Assembly (NCBI RefSeq): GCF_019623905.1
Contig: NZ_CP069370.1
Coordinates: 372,001 to 436,000 of the forward strand
Length of the DNA: 64,000 nucleotides
Reading direction: 5' to 3'
Origin: Neotabrizicola shimadae
GTDB taxonomy: Bacteria; Pseudomonadota; Alphaproteobacteria; Rhodobacterales; Rhodobacteraceae
This document shows positions 11,712 through 20,085 of the stretch, piece after piece. A program made the position numbers and the translations under genes. The notes beneath the pieces were generated by a model. It worked only from the letters and a program-made list of their open reading frames with translations. It had not been told where the DNA came from and did no database searches. Position 1 is the first letter of the stretch. Each line of letters opens with the position of its first letter.

Positions 11712-12626
11712 CTATTTGACGTAGGGGCGAAGGACGTCTCTCGCCAGAAGGAACCCGCGTTCGACCTTTTCGCGCGTCCCCTCGAAATTGCGGTCCTCGT
11801 GCTCGATGATCACCGGCCCGTCGTATCCGGCGCGGTACAGCGCCGCGAACAGCGGGGGCCAGTCCACCTCTCCCAGCCCCGGTATCCGCGGCACCTGCCA
11901 GCCCATGCCAAGCGACATGATCCCGTTTTCGTACAGACCCTCCCTGTCGATCATCAGGTCCTTGGCGTGCACATGGACCATGCGGCCTCCGAACTCGCGG
12001 ATGAAGCGTAGCGGGTCGATCATCTGCCACACAAGATGGCTTGGATCGAAATTCATCCCCACGCCGTCGCCCCAGCTGTCGAAGATGCGCCGCCAGATCT
12101 TCGGCGAATAGGCGATGTTGTGCCCGCCCGGCCATTCGTCATGGGAAAAGATCATCGGGCAGTTCTCGAAGGCAAGGGCCACCCCGTGGTCGCGCGCAAA
12201 GGAGACGATGTCAGGGAAGATCTGCTCTGCCCGCGCCCAGTTCTGATCCAGCGTCAGGGTCCGGTCGCCGCCGACGAAGGTGTTGACGACGCCAACCTTC
12301 ATCATCGCCGCCGCGCGGATGACCTTCTTCAAATGCCCGATAACCATCTCGCGGTGCGCCGCATCGGCGTGCAGCGGATTGGGGTAATAGCCAAGGCCCG
12401 ATATCGCCAGCCCCTGCGCCGCGATGTCGTCGGCAATCTCGCTGGCCAGCCCCGGCGTCATGTCCTCGATCGGCAGATGCGCCGTACCGGCATAGCGCCG
12501 CGTCTCGCCGCCGGTCGAAGGCCAGCAGGCGATCTCCAGCGCCTCGAACCCCGCGCCTTTCGCCCATTGGGCCACCTCGCCCAGGCTCAACTCGGGGAAG
12601 GGGGCGGTCAGGATGCCCAGTTTCAT
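11712..12626 (-). CDS. Sugar phosphate isomerase/epimerase (AP-endonuclease-2 TIM barrel)
   Basis: This 304-residue TIM-barrel protein belongs to the xylose-isomerase-like family that epimerises, isomerises or dehydrates keto-sugars with a divalent metal. Likely metal ligands occur in order: E of LAFENCPM, D of NFDPSHL, H of VHVHAKD and E of VIIEHEDRN. The ATG at 12626 overlaps the stop of the upstream Gfo gene as ATGA. A dehydrogenase coupled directly to such a barrel is the pattern of keto-sugar pathways (inositol, anhydro-sugars, glycoside 3-oxidation), which is an inference for this operon. Confidence 0.88.
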   Translation of the reverse strand: MKLGILTAPFPELSLGEVAQWAKGAGFEALEIACWPSTGGETRRYAGTAHLPIEDMTPGLASEIADDIAAQGLAISGLGYYPNPLHADAAHREMVIGHLKKVIRAAAMMKVGVVNTFVGGDRTLTLDQNWARAEQIFPDIVSFARDHGVALAFENCPMIFSHDEWPGGHNIAYSPKIWRRIFDSWGDGVGMNFDPSHLVWQMIDPLRFIREFGGRMVHVHAKDLMIDREGLYENGIMSLGMGWQVPRIPGLGEVDWPPLFAALYRAGYDGPVIIEHEDRNFEGTREKVERGFLLARDVLRPYVK

Positions 12627-13780
12627 CTTGTCTCTCCCAGTTCGACCCAACGGCCTTCGCGCGCCGAGGCCAGCACGGCATCGCAGAACAGCATCTCGTG
12701 GTGCCCGTCCTCAAAGCTGGCCCAGGTGGACTCCGGCCCCCGCCCGCCGCGCGCCACGTCGCCATAGACCTGCGCGAAGAAGGCGCGGAAGCTGTCGGCG
12801 AAGCCCTCCACATGCCCGCCCGGCAGCGCCGCCGCCGCACGCCCGGTGGCGTTCATCAGCCCCGGATCGCGCTGCAACACCGCGTTCGGCCTGTCGCGGT
12901 GGCCCAGCCACAGATGGTCCGGCGTCTCGGAAAACCAGGCCGCTGCGCCGGCGGCGCCGGCAATCTCCCAATCCAGCGCGTTCTTCTTGCCAAAGCTCAC
13001 CTGGCTGGTGGTCAGCGCCCCCCGCGCACCATCCGCGAAGCGCAGAAGGATCATCGCAGCGTCATCGGTTTCGACCCGGCGCGTCTCGGTCGCGCCCTGC
13101 GCCGCCGAAAACGTCTCTACCGGCCCCACCGGCTTTTGCCGTTCGGGCAGGAAGGTCGCCAGTTCTGCCATCACCGCCGCCACCTTCTGCCCGGTGATGA
13201 AGCTCACAAGGTCAACCCAATGCGTGCCGATGTCGCCCACCGACCGCAGCGCGCCGCCCTCGTCGGCCTCCAGCCGCCAGTTCCAGTCGGTGGGCCTGGC
13301 CAGCCAGTCCTGGTGATACTGCCCGGTCACCAACCGGATATCCCCCAGCTCGCCCGCCGCCACCATGCCGCGCGCCTGCTGGTTCAGGGGATAGAAGCGG
13401 ATGTTGTAGCAGACCGCCGCCACCTTCCCGCTTGCCCTTGCCAGCGCCACCATCTCGGCCGACTGGGCCGAGGTCATGGCAAGGGGCTTCTCGCAGATCA
13501 CATGTTTTCCCGCAGCGAGGATCGCCTTCACCTGCGGATAATGCGCGACATTGGGCGACGTGACATGCACCACCTGCACCGCCGGATCCGCCAGCAATTC
13601 GTCAAGCGAGCCATAGGAATGGCTCACGCCAAGCGCCGCCGCCCGTTCCGCACCGCGCGCGGCCGATGACCCCAGCACCCCGCGCACCGGCACGCCAAGG
13701 CGCCGCAACGCCTCGACATGCACCGTGCCGATGAAGCCGGTGCCGATGACCGCCGCGCCGATTCCGCTGATCGTGCTCAC
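12623..13780 (-). CDS. Gfo/Idh/MocA-family sugar dehydrogenase
   Basis: This is a 385-residue oxidoreductase with Rossmann motif VIGTGFIGTVH (about 11-21), ICEKPLAM near residue 96, and YHQDWLARPTDWNWRLEADEGGALRSVGDIGTHWVDL; the G-D-I-G-T-H stretch holds the presumed catalytic His. The segment around QDW and DWNWR resembles levoglucosan-dehydrogenase-like members from memory, a weak but specific hint of a glycoside or anhydro-sugar substrate. The start is GTG at 13780 behind GGGGGG. It is coupled by ATGA to the TIM-barrel isomerase, so both probably act on the same intermediate. Confidence 0.88.
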   Translation of the reverse strand: MSTISGIGAAVIGTGFIGTVHVEALRRLGVPVRGVLGSSAARGAERAAALGVSHSYGSLDELLADPAVQVVHVTSPNVAHYPQVKAILAAGKHVICEKPLAMTSAQSAEMVALARASGKVAAVCYNIRFYPLNQQARGMVAAGELGDIRLVTGQYHQDWLARPTDWNWRLEADEGGALRSVGDIGTHWVDLVSFITGQKVAAVMAELATFLPERQKPVGPVETFSAAQGATETRRVETDDAAMILLRFADGARGALTTSQVSFGKKNALDWEIAGAAGAAAWFSETPDHLWLGHRDRPNAVLQRDPGLMNATGRAAAALPGGHVEGFADSFRAFFAQVYGDVARGGRGPESTWASFEDGHHEMLFCDAVLASAREGRWVELGETR

Positions 13781-13801
13781 GAAAGCCCCCCTGACCCAAG
13801 G

Positions 13802-14527
13802 TCACGCTACAGAATAGCCGCCGTCAATGGCCAGGCACGTCCCGGTCATGAAGGCAGCGCCGGGCGAGGCGAGGAACAGCACCGGCGCCGCGATATCCTC
13901 GGGCTGGCCCCATCGCCCCATCGGCGTCCGCAGGTTCACTGCCGCCACATGCGCCGGGTCGGTGCGGCTGCGCGCCGATTGCTGCGTCACGATGAACCCC
14001 GGCGCCACCGCATTCACCCGGATGCCGTCCGCCGCCCAGGCAATCGCCAGCGACCGCGTCAGCTGCGCCACTGCCGCCTTGCTGGCGCCATAGGCCGGAT
14101 TCTTCGGGCTGCCGAAGGTCGCATACATCGAGGCGATGTTGATCAGACTGCCCTTCGACGCCTTCAGTTGCGGATGGAAGGCCTCGGCACAGCGGAAGGT
14201 GCCGTGCAGGTTCACGTCCACCACCCGTTCAAAGAACTCTGGCGCCATCTCCTCCCCGCGCGAGGTGATGGCGGCCCCGTTCACCAGCACGTCCAGCCGC
14301 GGCATCGCCGCCGACAGCGCGCGAACCGCTGCCCCATCGGTCACGTCCAGCTGAGTATAGACAAAACGTCCGCGATCCTCTTCCGCCGGTTCCGGTTCTG
14401 CCCCGGTGATCGCCACCTCGGCCCCGGCGTCCTGAAAGGCCCGCGCGATGGCGGCTCCGATGCCGGCCCTGCTTGCGCCGACGACAAGCACGAAAGCCCC
14501 CGAAAAATCGAAGCTGATTCCCGCCAT
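13802..14527 (-). CDS. Short-chain dehydrogenase/reductase
   Basis: This is a classical SDR of 241 residues. The cofactor loop is VVGASRAGIGAAIARAF (a G-x-x-x-G-x-G variant), with LVNGAAIT (NxA motif), a catalytic Tyr-Lys pair in NPAYGASKAAVAQL, and a C-terminal MTGTCLAIDGGYS typical of the family. ATG at 14527 was chosen since it opens the Rossmann fold; the frame continues upstream without further homology. It lies 21 bp before the Gfo gene in the same operon. The substrate is probably a hydroxyl of the imported sugar; direction of reaction unknown. Confidence 0.88.
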   Translation of the reverse strand: MAGISFDFSGAFVLVVGASRAGIGAAIARAFQDAGAEVAITGAEPEPAEEDRGRFVYTQLDVTDGAAVRALSAAMPRLDVLVNGAAITSRGEEMAPEFFERVVDVNLHGTFRCAEAFHPQLKASKGSLINIASMYATFGSPKNPAYGASKAAVAQLTRSLAIAWAADGIRVNAVAPGFIVTQQSARSRTDPAHVAAVNLRTPMGRWGQPEDIAAPVLFLASPGAAFMTGTCLAIDGGYSVA

Positions 14528-14585
14528 GGCTGTCTCCCTCAAGGCCGGATCATCGGCCCGGTGCGAGGGCTTTGCAACGGAATTT

Positions 14586-15452
14586 TCAGGTATCGTCGGT
14601 TTGATTATTCTGTTCCACGTCGCCCTGTGCCGCACCCAGCAATCGGCCCAGGCTCAGGATCACGCTCTGGCAGACCACCATCGCCGGCACCTGCGACCGG
14701 AAGTGCCCAAGCCGGGCCTCGTTCACGAACAGCACCGGCGAGGCGAGGCCCGCCACCGGGCTCAGGTCATTGTCGGTGATCGCCACCACACGCCGCCCCG
14801 CCGCATGGGCCAGCCGCGCGACCTCCACGCTTTCGGGCGTATAATCGTCGAAGGTCATCACCCACAGCACGTCGCGCGGCCCGATGGCCGCCGCCTGCTC
14901 GCGCCGCATGGCGCCCAGATTGTCCACTAGATGCGCGCGCTTGCCCACGCTCGCCAGGCCGTACACGCTGTAGGCGCCAAGCCCGAAGGCCCCCCGCGCC
15001 GCCGCCACATGCACCGCCTCGGCCTCGGCCAGCGCCGCCACGAACCCGGCCAGTGCCGCCCGGTCCAGCGTATCCTCGATCCGCAGAAGCGATTGCACCC
15101 CGGCCCCCACCAGCCCCGCGAATACATCGCCAGGGCGGTCCAGGTCCGCCCCCGCCGCCCCCGCCACCCGTTCGGCAAAGGGCCGGTGCGGGCCCAGAAG
15201 CCGTTCGCGGAACACCGCCTGGAACTCGGCAAAGCCCGCGAAATCCAGATCCTTGGCGAACCGCGTGATGGTGGCCGGCGGCACCCCGGCCCGCTCGGCC
15301 AACTTGACCAGGGTATCCAGCGCCACCTCCTCGGGGTGGTTCAGCACATAGCGCGCGACCTGCGCCAGCCGCGGACTGAGCCCCTCGCCCCGCCGTGCCA
15401 GCCTCTGCCTCAGTTCCTCGAAATCGCGCGGCGCGCCGTCCTCATCCGCCAT
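14586..15452 (-). CDS. MurR/RpiR-family transcriptional regulator
   Basis: This is a cytoplasmic sugar-sensing regulator of 288 residues: an N-terminal helix-turn-helix domain of about 80 residues (SPRLAQVARYVLNHPEEVAL, AERAGVPPATITRFAKDLDF) and a C-terminal SIS domain (about 125-270) that normally binds a phosphosugar. It is embedded in the operon between two SDR genes, 9 bp after the upstream one, so it most likely controls this operon, responding to a pathway intermediate. Whether it represses or activates cannot be told. Confidence 0.9.
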   Translation of the reverse strand: MADEDGAPRDFEELRQRLARRGEGLSPRLAQVARYVLNHPEEVALDTLVKLAERAGVPPATITRFAKDLDFAGFAEFQAVFRERLLGPHRPFAERVAGAAGADLDRPGDVFAGLVGAGVQSLLRIEDTLDRAALAGFVAALAEAEAVHVAAARGAFGLGAYSVYGLASVGKRAHLVDNLGAMRREQAAAIGPRDVLWVMTFDDYTPESVEVARLAHAAGRRVVAITDNDLSPVAGLASPVLFVNEARLGHFRSQVPAMVVCQSVILSLGRLLGAAQGDVEQNNQTDDT

Positions 15453-15461
15453 GCCGCCCCC

Positions 15462-16226
15462 TCAGATGGCCCCTGCCACCTTCTGCTCGAAATCCACCAG
15501 CGCCCCGCTCATCGGCACCGAAGCCTCGCCCAGAAGAAACACCGCCAGCCGCGCCGCCTCCTCCGCCGTCACCAGCCGCTTCAGCGGCAGCCCCGCCGCC
15601 GCCTCGGCCTCCCAGCCCGGACCCTTGCCCAGAACCTCGGCCTGCATGTGCCGCTCGCTCTCCGTCGCCACCCAGCCCAGGTTGATGCCGTTCACCCGGA
15701 TCCGGTCCGCCATATGCGCATGGGCTGCGTTCTTCGTCAGTGTGGCCAGCGCGCCCTTGGTCGCCGCATAGATCGCCAGTTCCGGTATGCCGCAATGCGC
15801 GTTCATCGACAGGATGTTGACGATCGCGCCCGCCGCACCCCGCGCCTGCATGTCCAGGATCGCCGCCTGCATCATCAGGAAGGCGCCCCGCGCATTCACG
15901 TCGAACAGCCGGTCCCAGACATCCGCCGTCCCCGTCACGAACGACCCCCGCGTGGTCAGCCCCGCCGCATTCACCAGCCCGTCGATCCGCCCGAACCGCG
16001 CCCGCACCGCCGCCGCCACCCGGGCCGGAGCTTCGGGGTCCGCCATATCCTCGCACAGCGCCAGCCCTCCCACCGCCTCGGCCGCGAGCGCGCAACCTGC
16101 TGCGTCGCGGTCCACCAGCACCAGCGCGCCCACGCCCTCGGCAGCGGCCAGCCCCGCGATGGCCCGGCCGATCCCCGCCGCCCCGCCGGTGACGACGATC
16201 ACCCGGTCACCAAGCCCCATGTCCAT
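15462..16226 (-). CDS. Short-chain dehydrogenase/reductase, first gene of the sugar operon
   Basis: This SDR of 254 residues has TGGAAGIGRAI (cofactor loop), LVNAAGLT, the catalytic Ser region NILSMNAHCG and Y-x-x-x-K in IYAATKGALATL. Two in-frame ATGs occur; 16226 was preferred because GGGAGG lies 6 nt upstream. It is the promoter-proximal gene of the eleven-gene minus-strand operon. The 172 bp upstream separate it divergently from the nicX-like gene, so this interval must carry promoters for both directions. Confidence 0.88.
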   Translation of the reverse strand: MDMGLGDRVIVVTGGAAGIGRAIAGLAAAEGVGALVLVDRDAAGCALAAEAVGGLALCEDMADPEAPARVAAAVRARFGRIDGLVNAAGLTTRGSFVTGTADVWDRLFDVNARGAFLMMQAAILDMQARGAAGAIVNILSMNAHCGIPELAIYAATKGALATLTKNAAHAHMADRIRVNGINLGWVATESERHMQAEVLGKGPGWEAEAAAGLPLKRLVTAEEAARLAVFLLGEASVPMSGALVDFEQKVAGAI

Positions 16227-16313
16227 CGCTGACCTCCCCACCCGGTCCGGCAGCATCTTTGCAGCCTGGCGAAGCCCTTGCCTAGCCCATCCCCCGGCCC
16301 CGCAACATTTCAG

Positions 16314-16378
16314 TTGACAGATTGCCGCAGTCTCGAAAACCTTAACTCCACAGTTAAGAAATTCGCGCGAACGCGAAT
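16314..16378. promoter_or_regulatory. Divergent promoter region with two tandem palindromes
   Basis: A TTGACA hexamer (16314-16319, plus strand) is followed by two perfect inverted repeats: CTTAACT-N4-AGTTAAG at 16341-16358 and ATTCGCG-N4-CGCGAAT at 16361-16378. They have the same geometry (7-bp arms, 4-bp spacer), are 2 bp apart and end 20 bp before the nicX-like start. No good -10 is seen at 17 bp. They are candidate operators for the TetR protein of the cluster and/or the RpiR protein of the opposite operon. Confidence 0.5.
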
Positions 16379-16398
16379 CAGCAACAAGGGTGGTGGCG

Positions 16399-17448
16399 AT
16401 GCTGCAAGAGCGCATCGAAGGGAAGTGGCTTGCCGCTTTCCGCAGGGTTCTCGCATTGAACGGCATCGGGAAGGGCACGCCGATTGCCATCCTGTCCGAA
16501 ACGCAATCGCGCCCGGTGCTGGTGCAACTCTGCGAACTGGCGGCCTATGACCTGGGCGCCGAATTCTGCATGATCCAGATGCCCACGCCGCCGCAATCCG
16601 CGCCGGTCCCGGTGAAATCCACCGGCACAAGTTGGGCGCTTCAAGGCAACCGCGCGGTGGTCGAGGCGCTGAAACGTGTCGAGGTCATCGTGGATTGCAC
16701 CGTGGAAGGGCTGATCCACGCCCCCGAATGGCCCGAAATCGAAGAGGCCGGCAACACCCGCCTTCTGGTCATCACCAACGAACACCCGGAAATCCTCGAA
16801 CGCACCGAACCGAAGGCCGAAGACGGCATCAAGCTTCAGATCGGCATCCAGATGCTGCGCGAAGCCTCGGAAATGCGCGTGACCTCGCCCGCCGGCACCG
16901 ACCTGACGGTTGACCTGCGCGGCGCGCCCTGCGGTGGCACCGCGGGTTTCGGCACCACGCCCGGCGCCGTGGCGCACTGGCCGGGCGGGCTCTGCCTCGC
17001 CTTCCCCGGAAAGGATGCGGTCAACGGTCGCATCGTGATGGACGTCGGCGACATGAACCTGACGTTCAAGACCTTCCTGACCAGCCGCATCGACTTCACG
17101 GTCGAGAACGACTTCGTCACCGCCATCAAGGGCGACGGCATAGATGCGCTTCATCTGCGCGAGTACATGGAGGCCTGGGGCGACCGCAACGCCTATGGCC
17201 TGTCCCATGTCGGCTGGGGCATGAACCACGGCGCGAAATGGGTCTCGGCCGCGATGTACGACAAGCGCGACATGCAGGCCGTGGAGTTCCGTGCCATCGC
17301 CGGATCGTTCCTCTGGTCCACCGGCGCCAACCAGTATGCCGGGCGCTACACGCTCGGCCATTTCGACCTTCCGATGAGAAATTGCACCATCGCCCTCGAC
17401 GGGCGCGTCGTCGTCAAGGACGGCGTTTTGCAGGGAGAACTTGCCTGA
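16399..17448 (+). CDS. NicX-like 2,5-dihydroxypyridine 5,6-dioxygenase family protein
   Basis: This 349-residue protein belongs to the M29-peptidase-like fold family that includes NicX, the non-heme Fe(II) enzyme opening the ring of 2,5-dihydroxypyridine to N-formylmaleamate. Segments GLSHVGWGMN, FLWSTGANQYAG and GHFDLPMRNC closely parallel NicX from memory. H270 (of SHVGWG), H321 and D323 (of GHFD) occupy the positions of its reported iron ligands H265, H318, D320. ATG at 16399 was chosen; two in-frame GTGs lie just upstream at 16390 and 16393. Its stop overlaps the next start as TGATG. The protein could act on another hydroxylated ring; general annotations call relatives leucyl aminopeptidase. 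Confidence 0.82.
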   Translation: MLQERIEGKWLAAFRRVLALNGIGKGTPIAILSETQSRPVLVQLCELAAYDLGAEFCMIQMPTPPQSAPVPVKSTGTSWALQGNRAVVEALKRVEVIVDCTVEGLIHAPEWPEIEEAGNTRLLVITNEHPEILERTEPKAEDGIKLQIGIQMLREASEMRVTSPAGTDLTVDLRGAPCGGTAGFGTTPGAVAHWPGGLCLAFPGKDAVNGRIVMDVGDMNLTFKTFLTSRIDFTVENDFVTAIKGDGIDALHLREYMEAWGDRNAYGLSHVGWGMNHGAKWVSAAMYDKRDMQAVEFRAIAGSFLWSTGANQYAGRYTLGHFDLPMRNCTIALDGRVVVKDGVLQGELA

Positions 17449-18791
17449 TGACCGACCAGAGCCCGATCGCCGCCGCCATGCCGATGAGCGCCCCTGGCGA
17501 CTATTACGACCTGACCCGCATCCGCCCCGAAGTTCTGGCCGCGCTGGAAAAGATCAACACGATGGGCCCGGCCTTTGCCGCCCGCGCGAAATCGGTGGAT
17601 GACGAGGCCTCCTTCCCGACCGAAAACTACCGCGACCTCGCCGATGCCGGCTTCCTCGGCCTCTCGATCCCGCAGGAATTCGGCGGCTGGGGCTTCTCCA
17701 TGGGTGAATACGCCATGGTGGGCGCCGAAATCGCCAAGTACTGCGGCGCCACCGCGCTGACCTTCAACATGCACAATTCCTCGATGGCCTGGTCGCGCTT
17801 CATGTACGACATGCCGAACCTGACGCCCGAGGAAAGGGCCGAATTCGCGCCGCTGCGCGAACGCCAGTTCCTGCGCGCCATGAAGGAACGCGCGATCTAT
17901 TCGCAGCCGATCTCCGAAGGCGGCCAGAACTGGACCTCCAAGCCCAACCAGACGCAGGCCCGTGCGGTGGAAGGCGGCTGGAAGATCAACGGTTTCAAGA
18001 AGTTCGCTTCGCTGGCCGGCTATTGCGACTACTACACCATCGTCTGCACCGAGGTCTTTGAAGGCATCGAACCGCGTCACGAAGACACGATGCTGTTCGT
18101 CGTCCACAAGGATACGCCCGGCCTTCTGGTGAAAGGCGAGTGGGATCCTCTGGGGATGCGCGGCACCAATTCCCGCGACCTGATCCTGAAGGATGTCTTC
18201 GTCACCAAGGACGACCTGCTCATGCCGCGCGGCATCTTCGGCAAGACGCTGCCGAACTGGCCGCACATGATGGCCACCCTCTCGCCCACCTACATGGGCG
18301 TGGCCCAGGGCGCGTTCGATTTCACCGTGGCCTATCTCCAGGGCCGTGTGCCGGGCCAGCCGCCCATCGACCGCCGCATGTATGCGACCAAGCGCATCGC
18401 CGTGGGCAAGATGTATGCCCGGCTCGCCGCCATGCGCGCGCTCTGGTGGCAGGCCTTCGGCGAGGCCAAGGGCTTCCCCTCCAAGGGCGAGGTCATGCGC
18501 ATGTATGCTGCGCAGTATAATGTGATGGAGGGCGTGCAGGAAATCGCCGCCATGGCGATCCGCACCTGCGGCGGCCAGTCCATGCTGCGCTCGCTGCCCC
18601 TGGAACGCATGTACCGCGACAGCCGCTGCGGCGCGCTGATGCTGCCCTATACCTCGGAAATCATGGAAGATTACCTCTCGGTCCTCTCGCTCTACGACAT
18701 GGACGAGCTGGATACCGCACCGGGGGACGAGGGTGGCGCGCGCAACTCGCTGTGGCGTGGCGACAGCGGCACCCTCCGGATGCTGCGCTGA
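17448..18791 (+). CDS. Acyl-CoA-dehydrogenase-fold flavoprotein, probable FMNH2/FADH2-dependent monooxygenase
   Basis: This 447-residue protein has the full acyl-CoA dehydrogenase fold: N-terminal helical domain (FPTENYRDLADAGFLGLSIPQEFGG), middle beta domain (YSQPISEGGQNW, FKKFASLAGYCDYY, WDPLGMRGTNSRDLIL) and C-terminal helices. In the C-terminal segment that usually reads YEGTSxIQ, it reads LPYTSEI, so the catalytic Glu of medium-chain dehydrogenases appears replaced by Pro. With a flavin reductase encoded in the same cluster (22110-22628), a two-component monooxygenase of the DszC type is more likely than a dehydrogenase. It is coupled (TGATG) to the NicX-like gene, suggesting it hydroxylates the ring before cleavage. 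Substrate unproven. Confidence 0.8.
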   Translation: MTDQSPIAAAMPMSAPGDYYDLTRIRPEVLAALEKINTMGPAFAARAKSVDDEASFPTENYRDLADAGFLGLSIPQEFGGWGFSMGEYAMVGAEIAKYCGATALTFNMHNSSMAWSRFMYDMPNLTPEERAEFAPLRERQFLRAMKERAIYSQPISEGGQNWTSKPNQTQARAVEGGWKINGFKKFASLAGYCDYYTIVCTEVFEGIEPRHEDTMLFVVHKDTPGLLVKGEWDPLGMRGTNSRDLILKDVFVTKDDLLMPRGIFGKTLPNWPHMMATLSPTYMGVAQGAFDFTVAYLQGRVPGQPPIDRRMYATKRIAVGKMYARLAAMRALWWQAFGEAKGFPSKGEVMRMYAAQYNVMEGVQEIAAMAIRTCGGQSMLRSLPLERMYRDSRCGALMLPYTSEIMEDYLSVLSLYDMDELDTAPGDEGGARNSLWRGDSGTLRMLR

Positions 18792-18795
18792 TCCG

Positions 18796-20085
18796 ATGCC
18801 GCGCGATACCGTTCATGTCCATGCCCGCATCGCCGCCGATCCGGCGGCGGTCTGGGCCGTGGCGCGCGATTTCGGTGGGGCCTGGCACCCCTGGATCGAC
18901 AGGGTCCGCACCGAACGCGACGCGAAGGGCCACCTGATCCGTGCCTTCACCGTGAAGGGCGAGGACACGCTCTACCGCGAACAACGGACCTACCTGTCCG
19001 ACAGCGACCGGGTGCTGGCCTATACCCACCTGGAAGGCATCTCCGGCGCCGACAGCTACGATGCGCGCCTGACGGTGACCCCGGCCGACGAGGGCGGTTC
19101 CGTCGTCACCTGGATCGCCCAGGTCAGCGCCCCAGCCACCCGGCTCGGGTCCATCTGCGAGGGCACCCGCGCGGTGTTTCAGGCGGGGATTCAGGCGCTC
19201 GGCACAGCCGCCGCGCCGCCCGACCCGGCCCCCGAACCCAGGCTTCCGGACCCGGAGATCCAGGAGATCACCCTCGACGGTCTCCCCCGCCTTGGCCTCT
19301 CGGTCACGCCCGACCTTGGCGACGGGCGGCTCTGCCTCTTCCTGCATGGCATCGGCGGCAACCGCCGCAACTGGCACAGGCAACTCTCCGCCGTCGCGCC
19401 CCACATGCGCGCCGCCGCTCTCGACCTGCGCGGCTATGGCACCAGCACGCTCGGCCCCCGCCAGACCGGCGTTGACGACTACATCGCCGACATCCTTCGC
19501 GTGGCCGAAGCGCTCGGCGCGCGGCGGCTGGTTCTGGTGGGCCTGTCCTACGGCTCCTGGATCGCCACCTCCTTCGCCACCTGGCACCCCGACCGGCTGG
19601 ACGGCCTCGTGCTCTCGGGCGGCTGCACCGGCATGTCAGAGGCCGGGCCCGAGGAACGCGAAGCCTTCCGCCTCAGCCGCGAGGTGCCGCTGAACGCGGG
19701 CCAGGTCCCCGCCGACTTCGCCCCCGCCGTGGTCAAGGTGCTGGCCGGCCCCCACGCCACGGAAGACATCCGCGCCGAGCTTCTGGCCTCCATGGCCGAA
19801 ATCCCCGCCTCCACCTACCGCGACGCGCTCACCTGTTTCACCAATCCCCTGGAACGCTTCGACTTCGCGCGCCTCACCATGCCCGTCCTGATGATGACGG
19901 GCGAGCACGACCGCCTCGCCCCCCCCGCCGAAATCCGCGGCGTCGCCGGGCGCATCTGGGACAGCGCCCCGCACCCCGACGTCCGGTTCGAGGTCATCCC
20001 CGGCGCGGGCCACCTGTGCAACATCGAGCAACCCGCGCCCTACAACCGTCACCTCACCGAATTCCTCTCCGGCCTGCCCGCATGA
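18796..20085 (+). CDS. SRPBCC domain fused to alpha/beta hydrolase (possible deformylase/amide hydrolase)
   Basis: The 429 residues show two domains. Residues 1-135 resemble the SRPBCC/START-like polyketide-cyclase fold (TVHVHARIAADPAAVWAVARDF, SYDARLTVTPADEGGSVVTW). After a Pro-rich linker (about 138-152), an alpha/beta hydrolase follows with oxyanion motif LFLHGIGGN, nucleophile S251 in GLSYGS, D372 in GEHDRLAPP and H406 in GAGHLCNIEQP. In the nicotinate pathway NicX is followed by the alpha/beta hydrolase NicD, an N-formylmaleamate deformylase, so an analogous step is plausible. The SRPBCC domain may bind the hydrophobic substrate. The start at 18796 lies 4 bp after the previous stop. Confidence 0.82.
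   Translation: MPRDTVHVHARIAADPAAVWAVARDFGGAWHPWIDRVRTERDAKGHLIRAFTVKGEDTLYREQRTYLSDSDRVLAYTHLEGISGADSYDARLTVTPADEGGSVVTWIAQVSAPATRLGSICEGTRAVFQAGIQALGTAAAPPDPAPEPRLPDPEIQEITLDGLPRLGLSVTPDLGDGRLCLFLHGIGGNRRNWHRQLSAVAPHMRAAALDLRGYGTSTLGPRQTGVDDYIADILRVAEALGARRLVLVGLSYGSWIATSFATWHPDRLDGLVLSGGCTGMSEAGPEEREAFRLSREVPLNAGQVPADFAPAVVKVLAGPHATEDIRAELLASMAEIPASTYRDALTCFTNPLERFDFARLTMPVLMMTGEHDRLAPPAEIRGVAGRIWDSAPHPDVRFEVIPGAGHLCNIEQPAPYNRHLTEFLSGLPA

Noticed and set aside
9572-11719. Plus-strand open frame of 715 codons
   Set aside because: Antisense to the ATPase and binding-protein genes of the sugar operon; no recognisable motifs.
17448-18791. Ordinary fatty-acid beta-oxidation role for the acyl-CoA-dehydrogenase-fold protein
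   Set aside because: No thiolase, enoyl-CoA hydratase or CoA ligase is nearby, the base position appears changed, and a flavin reductase is encoded in the cluster.
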